From positions 10,333,274 to 10,397,273 of the forward strand of contig NW_022145609.1 of assembly GCF_000002235.5 (NCBI RefSeq): a stretch of DNA of 64,000 nt, read 5' to 3'. A program made the translations under genes and the position numbers. This DNA is from Strongylocentrotus purpuratus. Taxonomy: Eukaryota; Echinodermata; Echinoidea; Camarodonta; Strongylocentrotidae. A model generated the notes under the pieces. The model worked only from the letters and a program-made list of their open reading frames with translations, was not told where the DNA came from and did no database searches. Below, one piece after another: positions 20,200 through 33,000 of the stretch. Position 1 is the first letter of the stretch, and the number at the start of each line of letters is the position of its first letter.

Positions 20200-21094
20200 T
20201 ACACACAATATAGCTTACACTACTAGCCCTCAAACTGATTGATATTTTCTGTTGCAGAAGAGTCATGTTATGGGAAGTCTCAGATTCTTGGCATTTCTTC
20301 TCTTTCCTTCATGTAGTAGACTATAATTTTAATGAGTTTAGGCCCAATAGGAATAGGCCCTAGTATTAAGCGTAACCATCTCTCTCCTTTTCATTAATTT
20401 CTCGTTTTTTTTTCTAACTATATATGCCTGTGTGTCTCTTTAGCTGCCCCTACATGTATACCTCCATAGGGTCTTCACATATGAAATTGAAGCGTTTTCA
20501 ACTCCCAATGAGTGATTTGGAGTTTGCTGGCATTTTAGATTGATCTTTCAGTATGTTCTTCAAATTTATGTATACATACATTGTCTGTTGTGTTTTAGCA
20601 CTGCAAGAGTATTTATCATGAATTCAGGCTAACTCCGGTCTGACCAAAACATTTTAGTATTGATGTGTACCAAGAGGGGAGGAGGCCCTTGAAAGGTATA
20701 AGCCCTGATATGTTTGCCAGTACATAGTTTCGGTATGCCCCCCCCCCCTTTCCATTGTATGATGTAAGAATGATGTCACAAAACATGCCCAATTACCAAA
20801 TTTTATCCACTTGCTACAGGTGAAAATTACAATTTTTTTAAAATCATCTGTTTTTAATAGGGCACACCAATATAATGATCATAACTAATATTAATGATTT
20901 ATACATGTATATTGATTTATCCATTCGATTATTTATGTTTATGTTTCAATCCACTATGCATAGTGCCACTCAAAATATGTATTAATATACGTATTTAAAA
21001 TAACAGCTTTTCCATGTAATCAAACATACCTACTGTATGTTTTAACAGCACTTCCATTACCCACTTCTTCACACATTGTTTTTTAATTCTCCTA
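20200..21094. other. Gene-free DNA
   Basis: AT-rich with a C run near 20742. No exon or repeat structure recognised. Confidence 0.4.
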
Positions 21095-21096
21095 TA

Positions 21097-22164
21097 CAGT
21101 GTGAGTAAAAAAAAGAAGGAAACCCAACTTCGGTAGCTTCTTATGATAATATTATAACATATATGGAACCTTGCAATTTATTTCATTGTAAAGAGTAACT
21201 TTACTGTCTACTGATACCTTATTCATACTTTTCCTGCCACGGATGACTGAGCACCAGGAGTTTCAAAAAGCTTTGTCAAAATCGCCTTGTATCAAGTTTG
21301 GGCTTAAGCAATACGTGTGCGTCAAAAGCTACTATGGATTTGTTATTGGAGTCTTGAAATAATGGCTAAGCTTTTTAAATTGATTTTGTGTATTTGACTA
21401 GAAAAGGTGTTGATTTGAACTTTAAATGAAAGAATATCCTTATTACAAGCAATATTTAAGATATCTTTGTTGTCATTAAGACACAATCTTGGTTTCCTCA
21501 ACATTCCTCGTATGTAAGAGTTTCTTTATTGAGTGTGTCAGCTTCAGAATGTTGGTAGTGAAGAAGCTTTCTTTCAAATGAAGTAAAAACACAGTTCAAA
21601 ACACTAGCATATGTGTTCTAAACAGGCCTTCCTTGTATTTTTTTAGTCTTTTAGGTTAGTTAACTATTAATTTAATGTAGATTGTGAGCTAGATAACTTA
21701 TTCAGCTAAGTTGGTGCAATCGACCAATAAACAGATGGTTTTGTGGCAAGATAACATTCTAAGATAAGAGGTTTGTAGGCAGTTCAAAGTGCATCCACAG
21801 CCAATGAAACCTAAAATAAAATCCCTGTGAAAGTCTAGATACTTAAAATCACTTAACTCTGAATAATTGAAACACAAAACATATTTTATCATTTAAAAAC
21901 GATTTCAGACAAAGTAACATGTGATTAGAAGCCTTTGACACACACCCATTGCTTAAGGTCAAACTTGGTACAAGGCGATTTTGACCCCCCAAAAATTGAA
22001 AATCTTAGTGCTCAGTCATCCGTGACAGAAACATCATAAATGAGGTATCGGTAGACAGAGTGAAGGTTATTCTTTACAATTAGATACATCTCAAGGTTTC
22101 ATATGTTATAATATTTTTATAAGAAGCTACTAAAGTTAGGTTCCTTTTTTTTTACTCACAGTGT
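21097..22164. mobile_element. Tc1/mariner-type element with ~225-base terminal repeats, no transposase
   Basis: Ends CAGTGTGAGTAAAA and TTTTACTCACAGTG lie within TA dinucleotides. The terminal inverted repeats extend to about 21330 and from about 21945, sharing GCTTCTTATGATAAT-like, GATGACTGAGCACC and TCAAAATCGCCTTGT blocks. The ~600-base centre has no D-D-E/D transposase frame. It is best read as a non-autonomous derivative of a Tc1/mariner element. Confidence 0.75.
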
Positions 22165-22394
22165 ATAGGATACACCAATGCATGCTCATTATCACTTTTG
22201 TTGTTACACTGTGTATGTTTATGTTTTGATTCACTATACATGGTGTTAATAAATTTCTGATGCAATATACGCAATTTAAAGAAAACGATCATTGGTTTAT
22301 TGAAACTAAAATATTGAGTAATTTTACTGTCCAAAACATACATACTGTAAGTGCTACAACAGCACACCAATAAACCATTATTTCACATACACTT

Positions 22395-22905
22395 TTTATA
22401 CGCCGAAGGGTCGTATTATGGTATGACGTCCGTCCGTCCGTCCGTTAGCCAATTCTTGTGTAGATAACTCCTCATTCATTGTTTAACGAAATTTCTTCAA
22501 ACTTGCATGGATGGATGATATTGATGTGTAGATGTGCGTAAAGATGATATAACTTGGGTACGCCAAGGCGTTGCCATGGTAACCACATTTTACTAAAAAA
22601 TTGAAAAATTCTTGTGCGGATAATTCCTCATTTACTTTTTAATTAAATTTCTTCAAATTTGCATGGATGGATGATATTGATGTGTAGATGTGCATAAAGG
22701 TGATATAACTTGGGTACGACAAGGCATTGCCATGGTAACCACATTTTACTAAAAAAATATTGAAAAATTCTTGTGTGGATAACTCATTTACTTTGTAATG
22801 AAATTTCCTCAAACTTGCATGGTTGGATGATATTGATGTGTAGATGTGCATAAAGGTGAAACTTCGGGCGTATAATGCTCCGACTTGCGGTGCTCTTGTT
22901 TAAAG
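22395..22905. repeat. Tandem ~155-base units (GCATGGATGGATGATATTGAT)
   Basis: Three units contain AATTCTTGTG.GGATAA, AAATTTCTTCAAACTTGCA and GATGTGTAGATGTGC, with GCCATGGTAACCACA between them. Bounded by TATACGCCGAAGGG and GGGCGTATAATGC, which are near reverse complements and may be element ends. Confidence 0.75.
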
Positions 22906-23438
22906 ATCTTTTTGATATTCTATATGACACACCAATTTAATTATATTACTTATTTCGTATATTTTTGTTAATTTCTTCAATTTGAATATCTGTATCTGTA
23001 AATGCATCGTCATTTGGGCTTGCTGCTATGATTTTATTTATTTATCTATCTTTCCTTACATGAAGAACAAGATATTTTTAATTGTTTATAACTGCATAGC
23101 ACCAAGAAAATTATCAAACTGGTGACTCAATTGGAAAATTATTGTGGTTTGCATCAATTAATGTATTTTTGTGCATTCATAGAACACTTAGCAATCCTAT
23201 GGATATTGAAATTTGGTGTGTGACAGCAAATTTTCACGTAGTTTTGGATGCAGGTTTCTGAGACAGTAAAATTGGGAAGTTGTAAGCAGGCCTGGTTGTA
23301 AGCAGTGTAGGTCCACAAGTACAATCATGGGTCTGTAATAAACACTGTGACAAATGAAATGATATGCCTGTATTAATAACTGGAATAGCGAAAAGTGACA
23401 TTTTTACTGTGGAGTCTCATATGTTGCTTTAGGAGTAA

Positions 23439-23854
23439 GGCCACCGCACACCTTACGACTGGTCTACGACTGGATTTTGAAAGAAATTGCAATTTGAAGA
23501 GAAATTGAGTTTCAATTTGAAAATTTGTATCTGACTGAGGTCCAGAATGGTTATATCAATATAATTATCGAAAATATATGGTATTTGAAGTATTTCAGAC
23601 AGAGAAAAGGCCAAATCTCCCAGTTACCAGTTGGTGGCCAGTCGTGCCTGTGTGACGTCGCTACGATTCGCAGCCGATCGGGCCTTTTCTCCAACTGAAA
23701 AGGCCATAACACCCTGCAATTTTTATATTGATATTGACATGACAATTCGGGACCTCAATCAGTAGGAATTTACATTCTAAACATTCTATATCTAATCCTA
23801 TCATAATTTCTTTCAAAATCCAGTCGTAGACCAGTCGTAAGGTGTGCGGTGGCC
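23439..23854. mobile_element. Inverted-repeat element with ~50-base perfect ends
   Basis: GGCCACCGCACACCTTACGA at the left, continuing for about 50 bases, is mirrored by the right end finishing TCGTAAGGTGTGCGGTGGCC. The centre is about 310 bases and holds a second, weaker inverted repeat around AAAGGCC. No target duplication is certain. Non-coding MITE. Confidence 0.75.
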
Positions 23855-23859
23855 TTTAG

Positions 23860-24625
23860 GGCTTGTTGGATAGGATGTGTAAAATTCCTTCAGTATTGTA
23901 AGTGTTTATAGATACAGCGCAACAAACCCCCACACTTATGTTAATGAACCTGAATTAAATCACAAATAAAAGGGATCTTTGTCAAAAAATTTGCAGACAA
24001 ACTCATGACATCATTTTGCATTTACTTTTTAGGAATTTATTTGTTCCAAAGCTTTTTGAAGTCAGGCGGCAACAAATTGTCTCCTGCCTCGCCAACATTT
24101 TTTTTTTTTTTTTTTTGGTCGCCTTATATTCCATTGACTTGTACATTAAAATTGTTTGGGTTTGTTGCGCCATATCTGAACAAACCTTGAGATATGAGGG
24201 CTATGGTAATAAACTCAACAGCATGGATTAGAGCAGCGGGCAGGGCGTAGATATGTGACGTCACACTATTCAAGTAGATCACCCCCCCCCCCCCTGAACA
24301 ATAGGTTCACTGCTCGAATCTTCGCCAGTGTTAAACTGAGCAGCGCTTCTCAACCAGTGGGCCATGAGGATGGCCAAAACATTGTTTTAGAATAAAAATG
24401 AACCAGCTTGAGTTCAGCTTTACTGTCAAATTAATAAGTGGCAAAGTGGGCCTTGAGTTAAGAAAGGGTGAGAAGCACGTACTGGATTAGGGGGTTGACT
24501 CTTTGTAATTTGAATTTGCAACCATGCCGAATCACACCACCTAAGTAACATCTTTTTCCTGCTGCTTGGGCAGGATTGGTGCCTTCTATGAGGTCATAAC
24601 ATTGTTATTGTTGAATTTCTGCGCA
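23860..24625. other. Gene-free DNA
   Basis: Holds a poly-T run near 24100 and a C run near 24285. No exon recognised. Confidence 0.4.
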
Positions 24626-24629
24626 AAAA

Positions 24630-24965
24630 TAATGTTGGAATTCACAGTGAATTATTGAAATTACAAATTTGAATTAGTGATATCACAAATTGAATCTGTG
24701 ATATCACAAAACATAATTCTTGTTGTGAATTGTATTATGTTCTGGAACATTAAACATACAAGACTGTTAACCTAACTAGTCAGATTTGTCTACATTGCAG
24801 TGATGTGCAGTAATGTTGGAATTCACACTGAATTCTTGATATTACAAATTTGAATTAGTGATATCACAAAACAGAATTCTTGTTGTAAATTGTATTATGT
24901 CCTGGAACATTAAACATACAAGACGGTTAGCCTGATCAGATTTTTCTATATTGCAGTGATGTGCT
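24630..24965. repeat. ~180-base tandem duplication
   Basis: Two units share GTTGGAATTCACA.TGAATT, AGTGATATCACAAA, TGGAACATTAAACATACAAG and TTGCAGTGATGTGC in order. Confidence 0.8.
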
Positions 24966-25086
24966 TTGTTAATGTAAACAAAATGTTAATATTTTCATTA
25001 TTGAAAAAACAAGGAAACAAAATAAATACAAAAAATAAATAGGTTGCCATACATTGCGACTCAATGGTTGTACTGAAACTGACCGT

Positions 25087-25185
25087 AGTATTCCCAATAC
25101 AATGGTAATGTACGACTGAGTAGGCCCTACGTATTCATAATAAGGTTCTCTCAGTCGTACATTTCCATTATTTTGGGAGTACTGT
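25087..25185. repeat. Small inverted repeat (AATGTACGACTGAG)
   Basis: AGTATTCCCAATACAATGG...GTACGACTGAG is mirrored by CTCAGTCGTACATTTCCATT...GGGAGTACT around a 30-base spacer; a few mismatches. Confidence 0.65.
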
Positions 25186-25189
25186 GGCG

Positions 25190-26465
25190 CCTGGTTTCTA
25201 AATCAATCCTAAAAGGACATCAGAATTACCGGGGGGGGGGGTGTAATGAGTGCCGCCCGGTACATAGAAGTAACCTGATATATATATATTTTTTGTGTGA
25301 TTGATGTGGTTGCGGAGAGTGCAAGAGAAGGTTTGGTTAGCGAGATGTTGTATATTATGCTGATGATTTTTGATAAGTGAGAAAATGGAAGGTTTGAGGG
25401 AGAAGTTTTGGAAATGGAAGAAGGCGTTTGAGAGTAATTATAGACCGGGAGCCCGGAAGATTTATTCAAGTGAAAAGCGCCGGAACAACTGACCTCGTAG
25501 GTCGATAGGATGGACCCTGGGCCTCACGAAAATGAATTGCTGCCGGGTTAACCGGGGTTTTCCCACAGAATTCTGTGGGTTAATTTTCCCGACAAAATCA
25601 CCCAATGTGTGACGTCACTACCGGAGGTTGAACTGTGTATCTTGCACCATCACACATAACACGTCCCCTCGCTCATTTAAGTGCTAATTTTGTGATTTTT
25701 GTTTAACGTTTGACTTGCCTAGAGTATACCAGATAACGCAATAACTTTTCCCGGTGATAGCACATCTGAGAGCGACGATTACGATGATAGAAATCGAGGG
25801 CGATGCGGGGGGCGATGTCACCGAAATGCGGTACTTTTTTCTGTTTTTATGTCAGTTTTGGCTTTGAATATTTGAAGTTCTTCTCAATTCCGATTGTTTT
25901 CACCGTTTGCTCTTAAACTTGACATGAATATGCAGTAAGTCTTTCGCTTTCAAGAGCATGAAAGCATGTTAAATAAATTTCTGGCTTAAAATTCATTATT
26001 TGCGTCCCTGATAAACAGCGCCCTCACCGACCGTTACATATGATTATTGTACTTTCATGCTTTAAACTTAGCTTATTTATACAAAACTAATATTAAAATG
26101 CATTGTTTTCATCTGCAGATTGTATTCTTTTATACCTTTATTTAATTCAACTACCATTCATCATTTGAAATATCAGTTTTTAACATGAATAGGCCTGTGA
26201 CCGGGTTGGAAATAATTCCGTGAATATCTTCAGTGGGTAATTAGCCTAAGGCAGATTGCCTATATCCAGGGGAATAGTGATACTTTGTAGGTGCAGAGCA
26301 TTCATTTGGGTTGCATATGCAGCCACTATTATTATTAATAATATTATCATTGTTTATCACAATATTCATATTTATCTACTGCTGCCAATAGCTATCTATA
26401 GCCTATCTTTTTCACTGTCGATGTATAACTCCCCCTCCACTCCTCTCTTCCCCATTATTTCTCAT
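25190..26465. other. Gene-free DNA with an 18-base perfect palindrome
   Basis: CCCACAGAATTCTGTGGG at 25561-25578 is a perfect palindrome. Otherwise no structure is recognised; G run near 25230. Confidence 0.4.

Positions 26466-26468
<3 letters not shown>

Positions 26469-26506
<38 letters not shown>
26469..26506. repeat. (CT)n microsatellite
   Basis: Uninterrupted CT dinucleotide run of about 38 bases within a C/T-rich stretch. Confidence 0.95.
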
Positions 26507-26509
<3 letters not shown>

Positions 26510-26510
<1 letters not shown>

Positions 26511-27677
26511 ACCCCTGCAATTCCCTCTTCTCTCCTCTCTCCCCTTTATTGTCCGTTCATTCCGCCCTTATCGCATACATTCATCATCATGAACATTATA
26601 ACTATTATATTCTATTAAAGTATAGTATTACTGTTCTGACTGAGAGAGCTTAACTAATTGCTTCTCTTTTTCTTTTAATGATGTTAATCAAGGGGCCAGG
26701 TGGTTGTAGTGTGGATGAACAATAACAAGACAGGCCCATTTAACTTTCCATATAAATCACCAACATGTTAAAGATTTCAAGTTTGTTTCCCTCTTGTACA
26801 ATGTACATGTAGGCCTATACTCATGGTTAATTTCTGCCCCCTATACCCCACCACCACAGTCATAACAGTAAATACTTTGATACCTCAGATATTACAGTTT
26901 TATTTTGTGAATGATTTATCAACAGCTTTTGCATGGGATTATGTCTTGACATTCCACAGCGTACGTACACACATGGGACACACATGCAGAAGCTTGCTTC
27001 GAGAAAAACGATCTATGAATGCCATGTTTTTTTAATGTTTTTCTGTATGGAACTGCCACTTAATCTTGATTCATTCCATGTATTGGTGTTTAATAATGCC
27101 TAATGACATGTCCAGACATGAATGGACACAATCCATTCAAAATTACATTTAGCAATCACAACCATAAACTTTGATCTTGTTTTTGCAGTGACATAATGCC
27201 TTCCTGGCATTGAGGGGAATTTTTTTCAACCAGGAGTATTATAATTTATTATTACATGAATAACATTATTGAATCAAAGTAAAAAAACCCATGTCACTGA
27301 AGAAAATTCATAAATAGTATGCGAGACAAAATTAATTGTACTATAACAGCTCATAAAATCTTGGTATATGGAGATTTGTTTGTGGGCTCCATATTACCCC
27401 GTTCATTGGGGTAATATGGATCCTGTGACACTTTTGTTTATGTTGTCTTTAATTTATACAAGACAATTGTTTTTTTTTCTAACTTATGTGTTTTTATGTA
27501 AGGAATAAATAGTTCTTCCACCAGTAAAAGAGAGAAGTGAAAAGAATATTTTTTACATGTTCAAAACTCTCATTTTGTGCTTAAGGGCTCCATATTCCCC
27601 CAGTTTACCCTATTACAGTTATAGAGTATATAAAATTTGTTTATTTTCTTCCATTATAGAGTCGTGCGGAAAACCAT
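26510..27677. other. Gene-free DNA
   Basis: No exon signals or clear repeats. A short GGGGTAATATGGA inverted motif near 27395 resembles the ends of the next element. Confidence 0.4.
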
Positions 27678-27679
27678 TA

Positions 27680-28431
27680 GGGTAAAGTGGGGTAAGTGGG
27701 ACACTTAAGATTTTGATTGCATTTTATAAAAATACCAAACGTTCAAATAATTAATCAAGCATCTTAATTAGAGCTTAAAATAGATACAAATTTGTGACAA
27801 GCTTTTGGATAAATAATCTTCATAATCAAGGTCAGGGTGACGGTTTATTCAGGGCCACTACATTGTCCCACTTACCCCAACATGTAGGGGTAAGTGGGAC
27901 AGCGTGCAATACGTATAGAGAACTTGGGAAAGTCGATACCGCGATTGATACATGAATGCGCATTGGAATTGCACGCGCGTCCCACTTACCCCAACACGAT
28001 GGGGGTATATGGGACAATGTAGGTATACAACAACCATGTAGGGGGATATTAACAAATGTATATGCAAATACTTGTATATTTTGTTGAACTAACTACTTAT
28101 ACCTTATTTGCAATCATTCAATTACGTCACCAAACTACTCTTTTTCATAAAAGTCAGACACCAAACATCGTCATTTATTTTCTGTTATTTCTAAAATAGC
28201 TAAGGAGGGGGGGATTTTTCGAATAAAATATTGAGAGGTTGAAGATTTGTTATGCTTGTTCCTCTAATGTTTATTAAATTTTTCCAAGGAGGCATCCAAT
28301 TTGTGGCTAGGTATTTTGTTTTTTCGTTGTAAAATGTTCCCTCCACTAACTCTATCTCCTAATACAAGAAAAAGAGAAAAATCCTCCAATTGTCCCACTT
28401 ACCCCACTGTCCCACTAACCCCACTTTACCC
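27680..28431. mobile_element. 752-bp inverted-repeat element (GGGTAAAGTGGGGTAAGTGG)
   Basis: The left end GGGTAAAGTGGGGTAAGTGG is mirrored by the right end ...CCCACTAACCCCACTTTACCC. TA flanks both sides (27678-27679 and 28432-28433), a possible TA target duplication. Subterminal copies of GTCCCACTTACCCC form hairpins at 27868-27902 and 27980-28015. No transposase frame. TA duplication suggests Tc1/mariner-type mobilisation, not proven. Confidence 0.7.
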
Positions 28432-28434
28432 TAC

Positions 28435-29850
28435 CACCCATATAACTTTCCTATGTTTCTGAGATTGTGAACCGCATATTGGCGGTCAATATTCGAATGG
28501 AAGAATAAAATAAAGAAATATGGAAACATTTTAAGCTCATATTACCTCTGACGCATTCACCATTATCAGGAAATCGACAAGGTATGCAAATATAAAAATG
28601 CATGCATGTCCATCTTAATTGATATTGAAATTCCATAAAATAATGTTTACATAACATTCACTTATGTCAAAAGGGCTTATAATCATTACTGAGTTTGCTA
28701 AGCGTCATTTTTCTTCTTCATCATTGAGTCCGAAGTTGCTCTCAATCACTTTTCTCCCTACAAACGTCGTGTGACCCCTCGTTCTCGACAATGTCACCAT
28801 CCTCCGTAGGTGTGGTATGTGAATCTTTAGGTCAGTGAGAGACTCTGGGACTGCAGTTCCTGAATGCCACTCTGCATGGTTCGACGTAGTTCTGAGCTGA
28901 TTTCCAGCCTTATTTCCAAGAAATTATTCCTGTGTTTGAGTGTTTTTGCGCATGACAGAAGAATAATTTATTTCCTTCAATTTTGCAAGAGAGCTATTAC
29001 ACCTCCACTATGTCTTCTTAGGGATCTGAGCTCTATGAATCGGGGCCCTCTTGTACTGAGAACAGTGTTTCGACCACTGATGAGACCAACCTGGTTAAAC
29101 ATGACTTAATAAATAATAAAAGAATAAAGCAAATGTGTTTGGCGTTCATCTCAATGCTTTGAAAGCTTTTGACTTTGTCCGTTTGAATATACGCGACGTT
29201 AAGTCAAAGCTAGACAGGGCTTAATGACCAGTCAGTGTTTCAGTAACACCGGGCTGTTTCCTTTCAAAAAACTTTGCTAAATTTTGAGACATCAATCCTG
29301 TTGTTGCCAACCAATAGTTCCAGGCACGGATCCAGCCCCCTCCCCTCACACTGAGAGCATATTTAGATCGGCCGGCTTTTCATACAAAATTGAATGGGGT
29401 GCACTGGTATCTGAAAATCAGCGGTGCGCCCCTCCCCCCCCCCCCCCCCGCTACTGCATGCATCCCAGGCCTGTTGAGAAAGATGAAGAGAGATTCTGTT
29501 TTGACTGGATGTTACCAGGTTTATTGCCATCTGAAATCCTGCTTTATATGAAAGTATCAGCCTCATCGTGACGACTCCTTGTTTTTTGATGTGGCCTGTA
29601 CAGTTCCATGAAGGATATGATACCACCATCAGTCACACTAATCTTCCCGATATCTCAGTCGATATGATTGGTGTTGGCATATAACACTCTTCCCGAAACT
29701 ACATACGGCCTAGCAAAAAAAAATAATGCACACTGTCTTATGAAGCGCATTTTGTGAACACTAATACGCTTGATAAGGGTCTGAAGGTAAATCTTGGGAG
29801 TGTCAGGGTAAGGCTCATACATAATTATCTAGGACAGGTGTGTGTCATAC
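28435..29850. other. Gene-free DNA; one unexplained open stretch on the minus strand
   Basis: On the minus strand about 60 codons around 28700-28890 stay open with coding-like composition, without recognised homology or clear splice signals. A C run lies near 29430-29450. Confidence 0.3.
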
Positions 29851-29854
29851 TTAT

Positions 29855-30020
29855 AGTAGAGCGGTTATGAATGGATTGCTAGGTTGGCTGGGCACAAGTT
29901 AGCTAGGGCAAGGCATACATTTTCAGGGAAGGTGTTTGTCGCTGTTATGGTAGAGCGGTTATGAATATAGTTTCTGAATATATTGCTAGGTTGGCTGGTT
30001 AAGTGGGCTAGGGCAAGGCA
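29855..30020. repeat. ~100-base tandem pair (GTAGAGCGGTTATGAAT)
   Basis: Two units share GTAGAGCGGTTATGAAT, TTGCTAGGTTGGCTGG and GCTAGGGCAAGGCA. Confidence 0.75.
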
Positions 30021-30472
30021 CATAATGCTAGCGCGGCCATATTCGTTTCGTATGATTTGGCAGCAAGGTTGTTTTTAGCCAACTGCTGGCCTGGGCAGCT
30101 AACCAGAGAGCAACGCTAAGATGCCAGTTTAGACATCCTGCCGTTCCAGCCAAAGTAGAATCTCTCCAAACAGACTGTAAGTGAAATTTTAGTTGTTTTT
30201 AGTAAGCTAGTCTTATATTAAATGTCCAGTTTTTGTACTGGAACCTTGTTTAATGAGCATTGGTATAGCCATTAGGAGCTATAGATATGGATCAACACTG
30301 ACCATGTGACGTTGTTCCAAAGTAGGATGAACTGTTTTCTTATGTGATAAATCACTGCTAATGCCTGCATAAAGGAAGTCTCTTTATTTAATAATTTGTA
30401 TTCCATGTCGTGCGGAGAATGTATACTGATCTGACTTTCAGGCATTATCTTGGTTTCATACAAATCATACAT

Positions 30473-30720
30473 ACTGAATAAATCGCGTTGTATGATTGAT
30501 TCCTTTATCTCGGATAGGTAACTGTCTAAAAGTGGCAGAGTGGTCTTGAAGAGGAGGGAAAAGCGGGGTTGATGGAATAAACATGTTAATTAGTTTATTT
30601 AGTTTCAAAGTGGTGACATAAACAACGATTATATAAGAGGGTTTTGATATCATACAAACTGAATAAATCGCGTTGTATGATTGATTCCTTTATCTCGGAT
30701 AGCTAACTCTCTACAAGACC
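30473..30720. repeat. Direct repeat pair plus inverted AGTGGCAGAGTGGTCTT
   Basis: ACTGAATAAATCGCGTTGTA and the following ~60 bases occur at 30473 and 30657. The motif AGTGGCAGAGTGGTCTT near 30531 is inverted near 30714. Confidence 0.75.
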
Positions 30721-30727
30721 ACTCTGC

Positions 30728-30912
30728 CACTGTTTGTACATTTGTGGTTAAACAAATTTTTACACTTGTGGGCGAAATGTTTTACATTTGTGGTTATTTT
30801 TACATTTGTGGTTGACATGTTATGACATTTGTGGTTATTTTGACATTTGCGGGTACAATTTTTTACATTTGTGGTATTTTTACATTTGTGGTGGATTTTT
30901 ACATTTGTGGGC
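30728..30912. repeat. ACATTTGTGG minisatellite
   Basis: About nine imperfect copies of TTTTACATTTGTGGT at irregular 15-35-base spacing. Open frames on the minus strand are by-products. Confidence 0.8.
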
Positions 30913-30914
30913 CC

Positions 30915-32300
30915 TACAAGGTATGGAATAGAACAGAAAAACGAAATGGTGCAATTTGATCTATGATTGTTGATGTTTGCCAGCTCCGTGTGATTGATGG
31001 GAGGATGTGTAGTTTTGTGGCAAATACAATCCAAACATTGGTCTCTTTAATTCATACATGTTGTTAATGCAATGGCGAGCAGGCGACCTATTTTGATCAG
31101 ATTACGGTGGGTGAACTTGGACATGAGGGTTTCAATGAAAGAGCAAGTGTCAAAGTTTGTTTGGGTGAATGTGATTTCTGTTTAACCAAAAAATGAACCG
31201 GTTATGATTTTTTTTGTGGAAGCCCGTAGAATATTACACTATGCTACGAGTGGCCGACTCTAGAGGGCAGTGCCCGATGAGACTAAACAGAGCCCTTTAC
31301 TGTGTATAAAGGGCTCTGAGACTAAACGGAGCTATATGATCTAGGATATATTGATTGGGCAGCTATTTGGATAATTATTGTATCTTAGATGGCGGATAAC
31401 TGGGATAAATAGGATAACTAGGACTACAATAATTACTGGGAATGATACGGACTTCCTGGATTACCAGGAATGTAAAGCTTTACTGCGGGTGCAGAGTTTT
31501 CGTCGAGAGGCAACTTCAGAGATCCTTCCGGGAAGGTCGTCGCGAATCTCTCCGGCGTCATTATTATGCAAGGCTCAAGCTACCCATCAGTCATCGCGTC
31601 AGATGTCGTCCACGTCGTCGTGTATCAGTAGGGACGCCAGCCACGCCCTCCAAGGATCGACATCGCGCGGTTCGACGCTTCATACGACTACGCTGGGCGT
31701 AAACCTCTACATACCGAAGCGATAAGTCTCGCAAACTTTTATTTTCCTAATATCATTTAGGACGGCCGATTAATAACTCTTAATGGCAGGGGGAATACTT
31801 ATGCACATATTAGTTATTCCATAATTTGATAATTTCACCTTGTTATTAGTTTGTGCGTGTAAAATTATTGAGATGGTTCTTTACACTGATTTGACAGGTC
31901 TATGATCCAAGACAGAGATATATATAATGAAACTCATTAATTTAAAAATAACCTGTTTTCTAGCATAATTTATTGTTACGCGGAGTTGCCTACCAAAATT
32001 CGTATGATTATTTTTGCTTTTACTGATTTAAAATGAATTAATTATATGCTGTTTAACCCTCTATAACCCACGCAAATTATAGCCCTGTGCCAAGTTGTAT
32101 TTTTCAACTGGTAGTTATACCAAAGGCTACAAGACTTATTTTACATTTTCCAGTATAAAACTACAATATACCTGTGATAAAAAGCTTCTTGTGTAGACAA
32201 TGAAGACCGGAAATGGGTTATTACACAAAGCTATTGTAAGGCACAGTGCAAATCCTTCTATTAATTGGTTCATATTATTTGTGCCGATCGGCGAACTTGG
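30915..32300. other. Gene-free DNA with a short hairpin and a GC-richer open stretch
   Basis: AGAGCCCTTTA...TAAAGGGCTCT near 31288-31317 forms a stem of 11 with a 7-base loop and resembles text in the Penelope relic. At 31440-31720 two plus frames are open with arginine-rich products; no homology recognised. Confidence 0.35.
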
Positions 32301-32309
32301 CAAATAAAA

Positions 32310-32770
32310 GGTCAAAGGGGAAGTCCACCCTGATATTAATTTGGTTTGAATAAAAGCAGAAAAAATAGAGAAAATAATTAGTGAAGGTTTGACGAAAATC
32401 CGATAAAGGATAACAAAGTTATGAATTTCTAAAGTTGTAATCGATCAAAGATAAATTGGCAATTTGTGACGACACTTGCGAGCTGATCTCCCATTTAATT
32501 TATGGTAAAAATTCCATAAATTTACTTTTTTCATGATTCTTGATTAAGGAATGAATATATTTCATAGGTTGTATAAAAACATTTGTCTTATAATATATCG
32601 ACGGCAAAGATTCGGTAAAATAATCTATTTTGAACAAATAAAAATACATTTATCAATTTTTTACCATTACTTACATGAGAGATCAGCTCAGCTCCCAGCC
32701 CCTCTCCCCCCCCCCCCACATCAGAATAACCCAATACAGTAAGGGTTAACCCATTTTTAATTGCAAAGCA
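32310..32770. repeat. Interspersed repeat starting AAAGGGGAAGTCCACCC
   Basis: The first ~150 bases resemble 15926-16050 (GGGGAA.TCCA.CC, GAAGGTTTGA..AAAATC, AACAAAGTTAT). A C run and GTTAACCC follow. Probably a SINE-like or MITE family; ends are not defined. Confidence 0.45.
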
Positions 32771-32774
32771 TTGC

Positions 32775-33000
32775 AACCTTACGGGGAATTATTGTAGATC
32801 ATTATTCCCCTGTAACACATTATAACCATATGGTGAAATATAAAAGATATTGTTAATCATTCCCCTTAACCCATTCATACCCTTCGGGGGAATTATTGTA
32901 GATCATTATTCCCCTGTAACCCATTATGACCATACGGGGAAATATAACAAAAAAGAGGAAAACATTCCCCTTAAGCAATAGATACTTTTCGGGGAATTAT
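32775..33000. repeat. ~105-base tandem pair (GGGGAATTATTGTAGATCAT)
   Basis: Two units share GGGGAATTATTGTAGATCAT, TATTCCCCTGTAAC and ACCATA.GG.GAAATATA. A third partial unit follows at 32983. Confidence 0.8.

Noticed and set aside
31378..31725. Arginine/serine-rich small protein gene
   Set aside because: Two overlapping plus frames are equally open, there is no homology or splice context, and the start is not supported.
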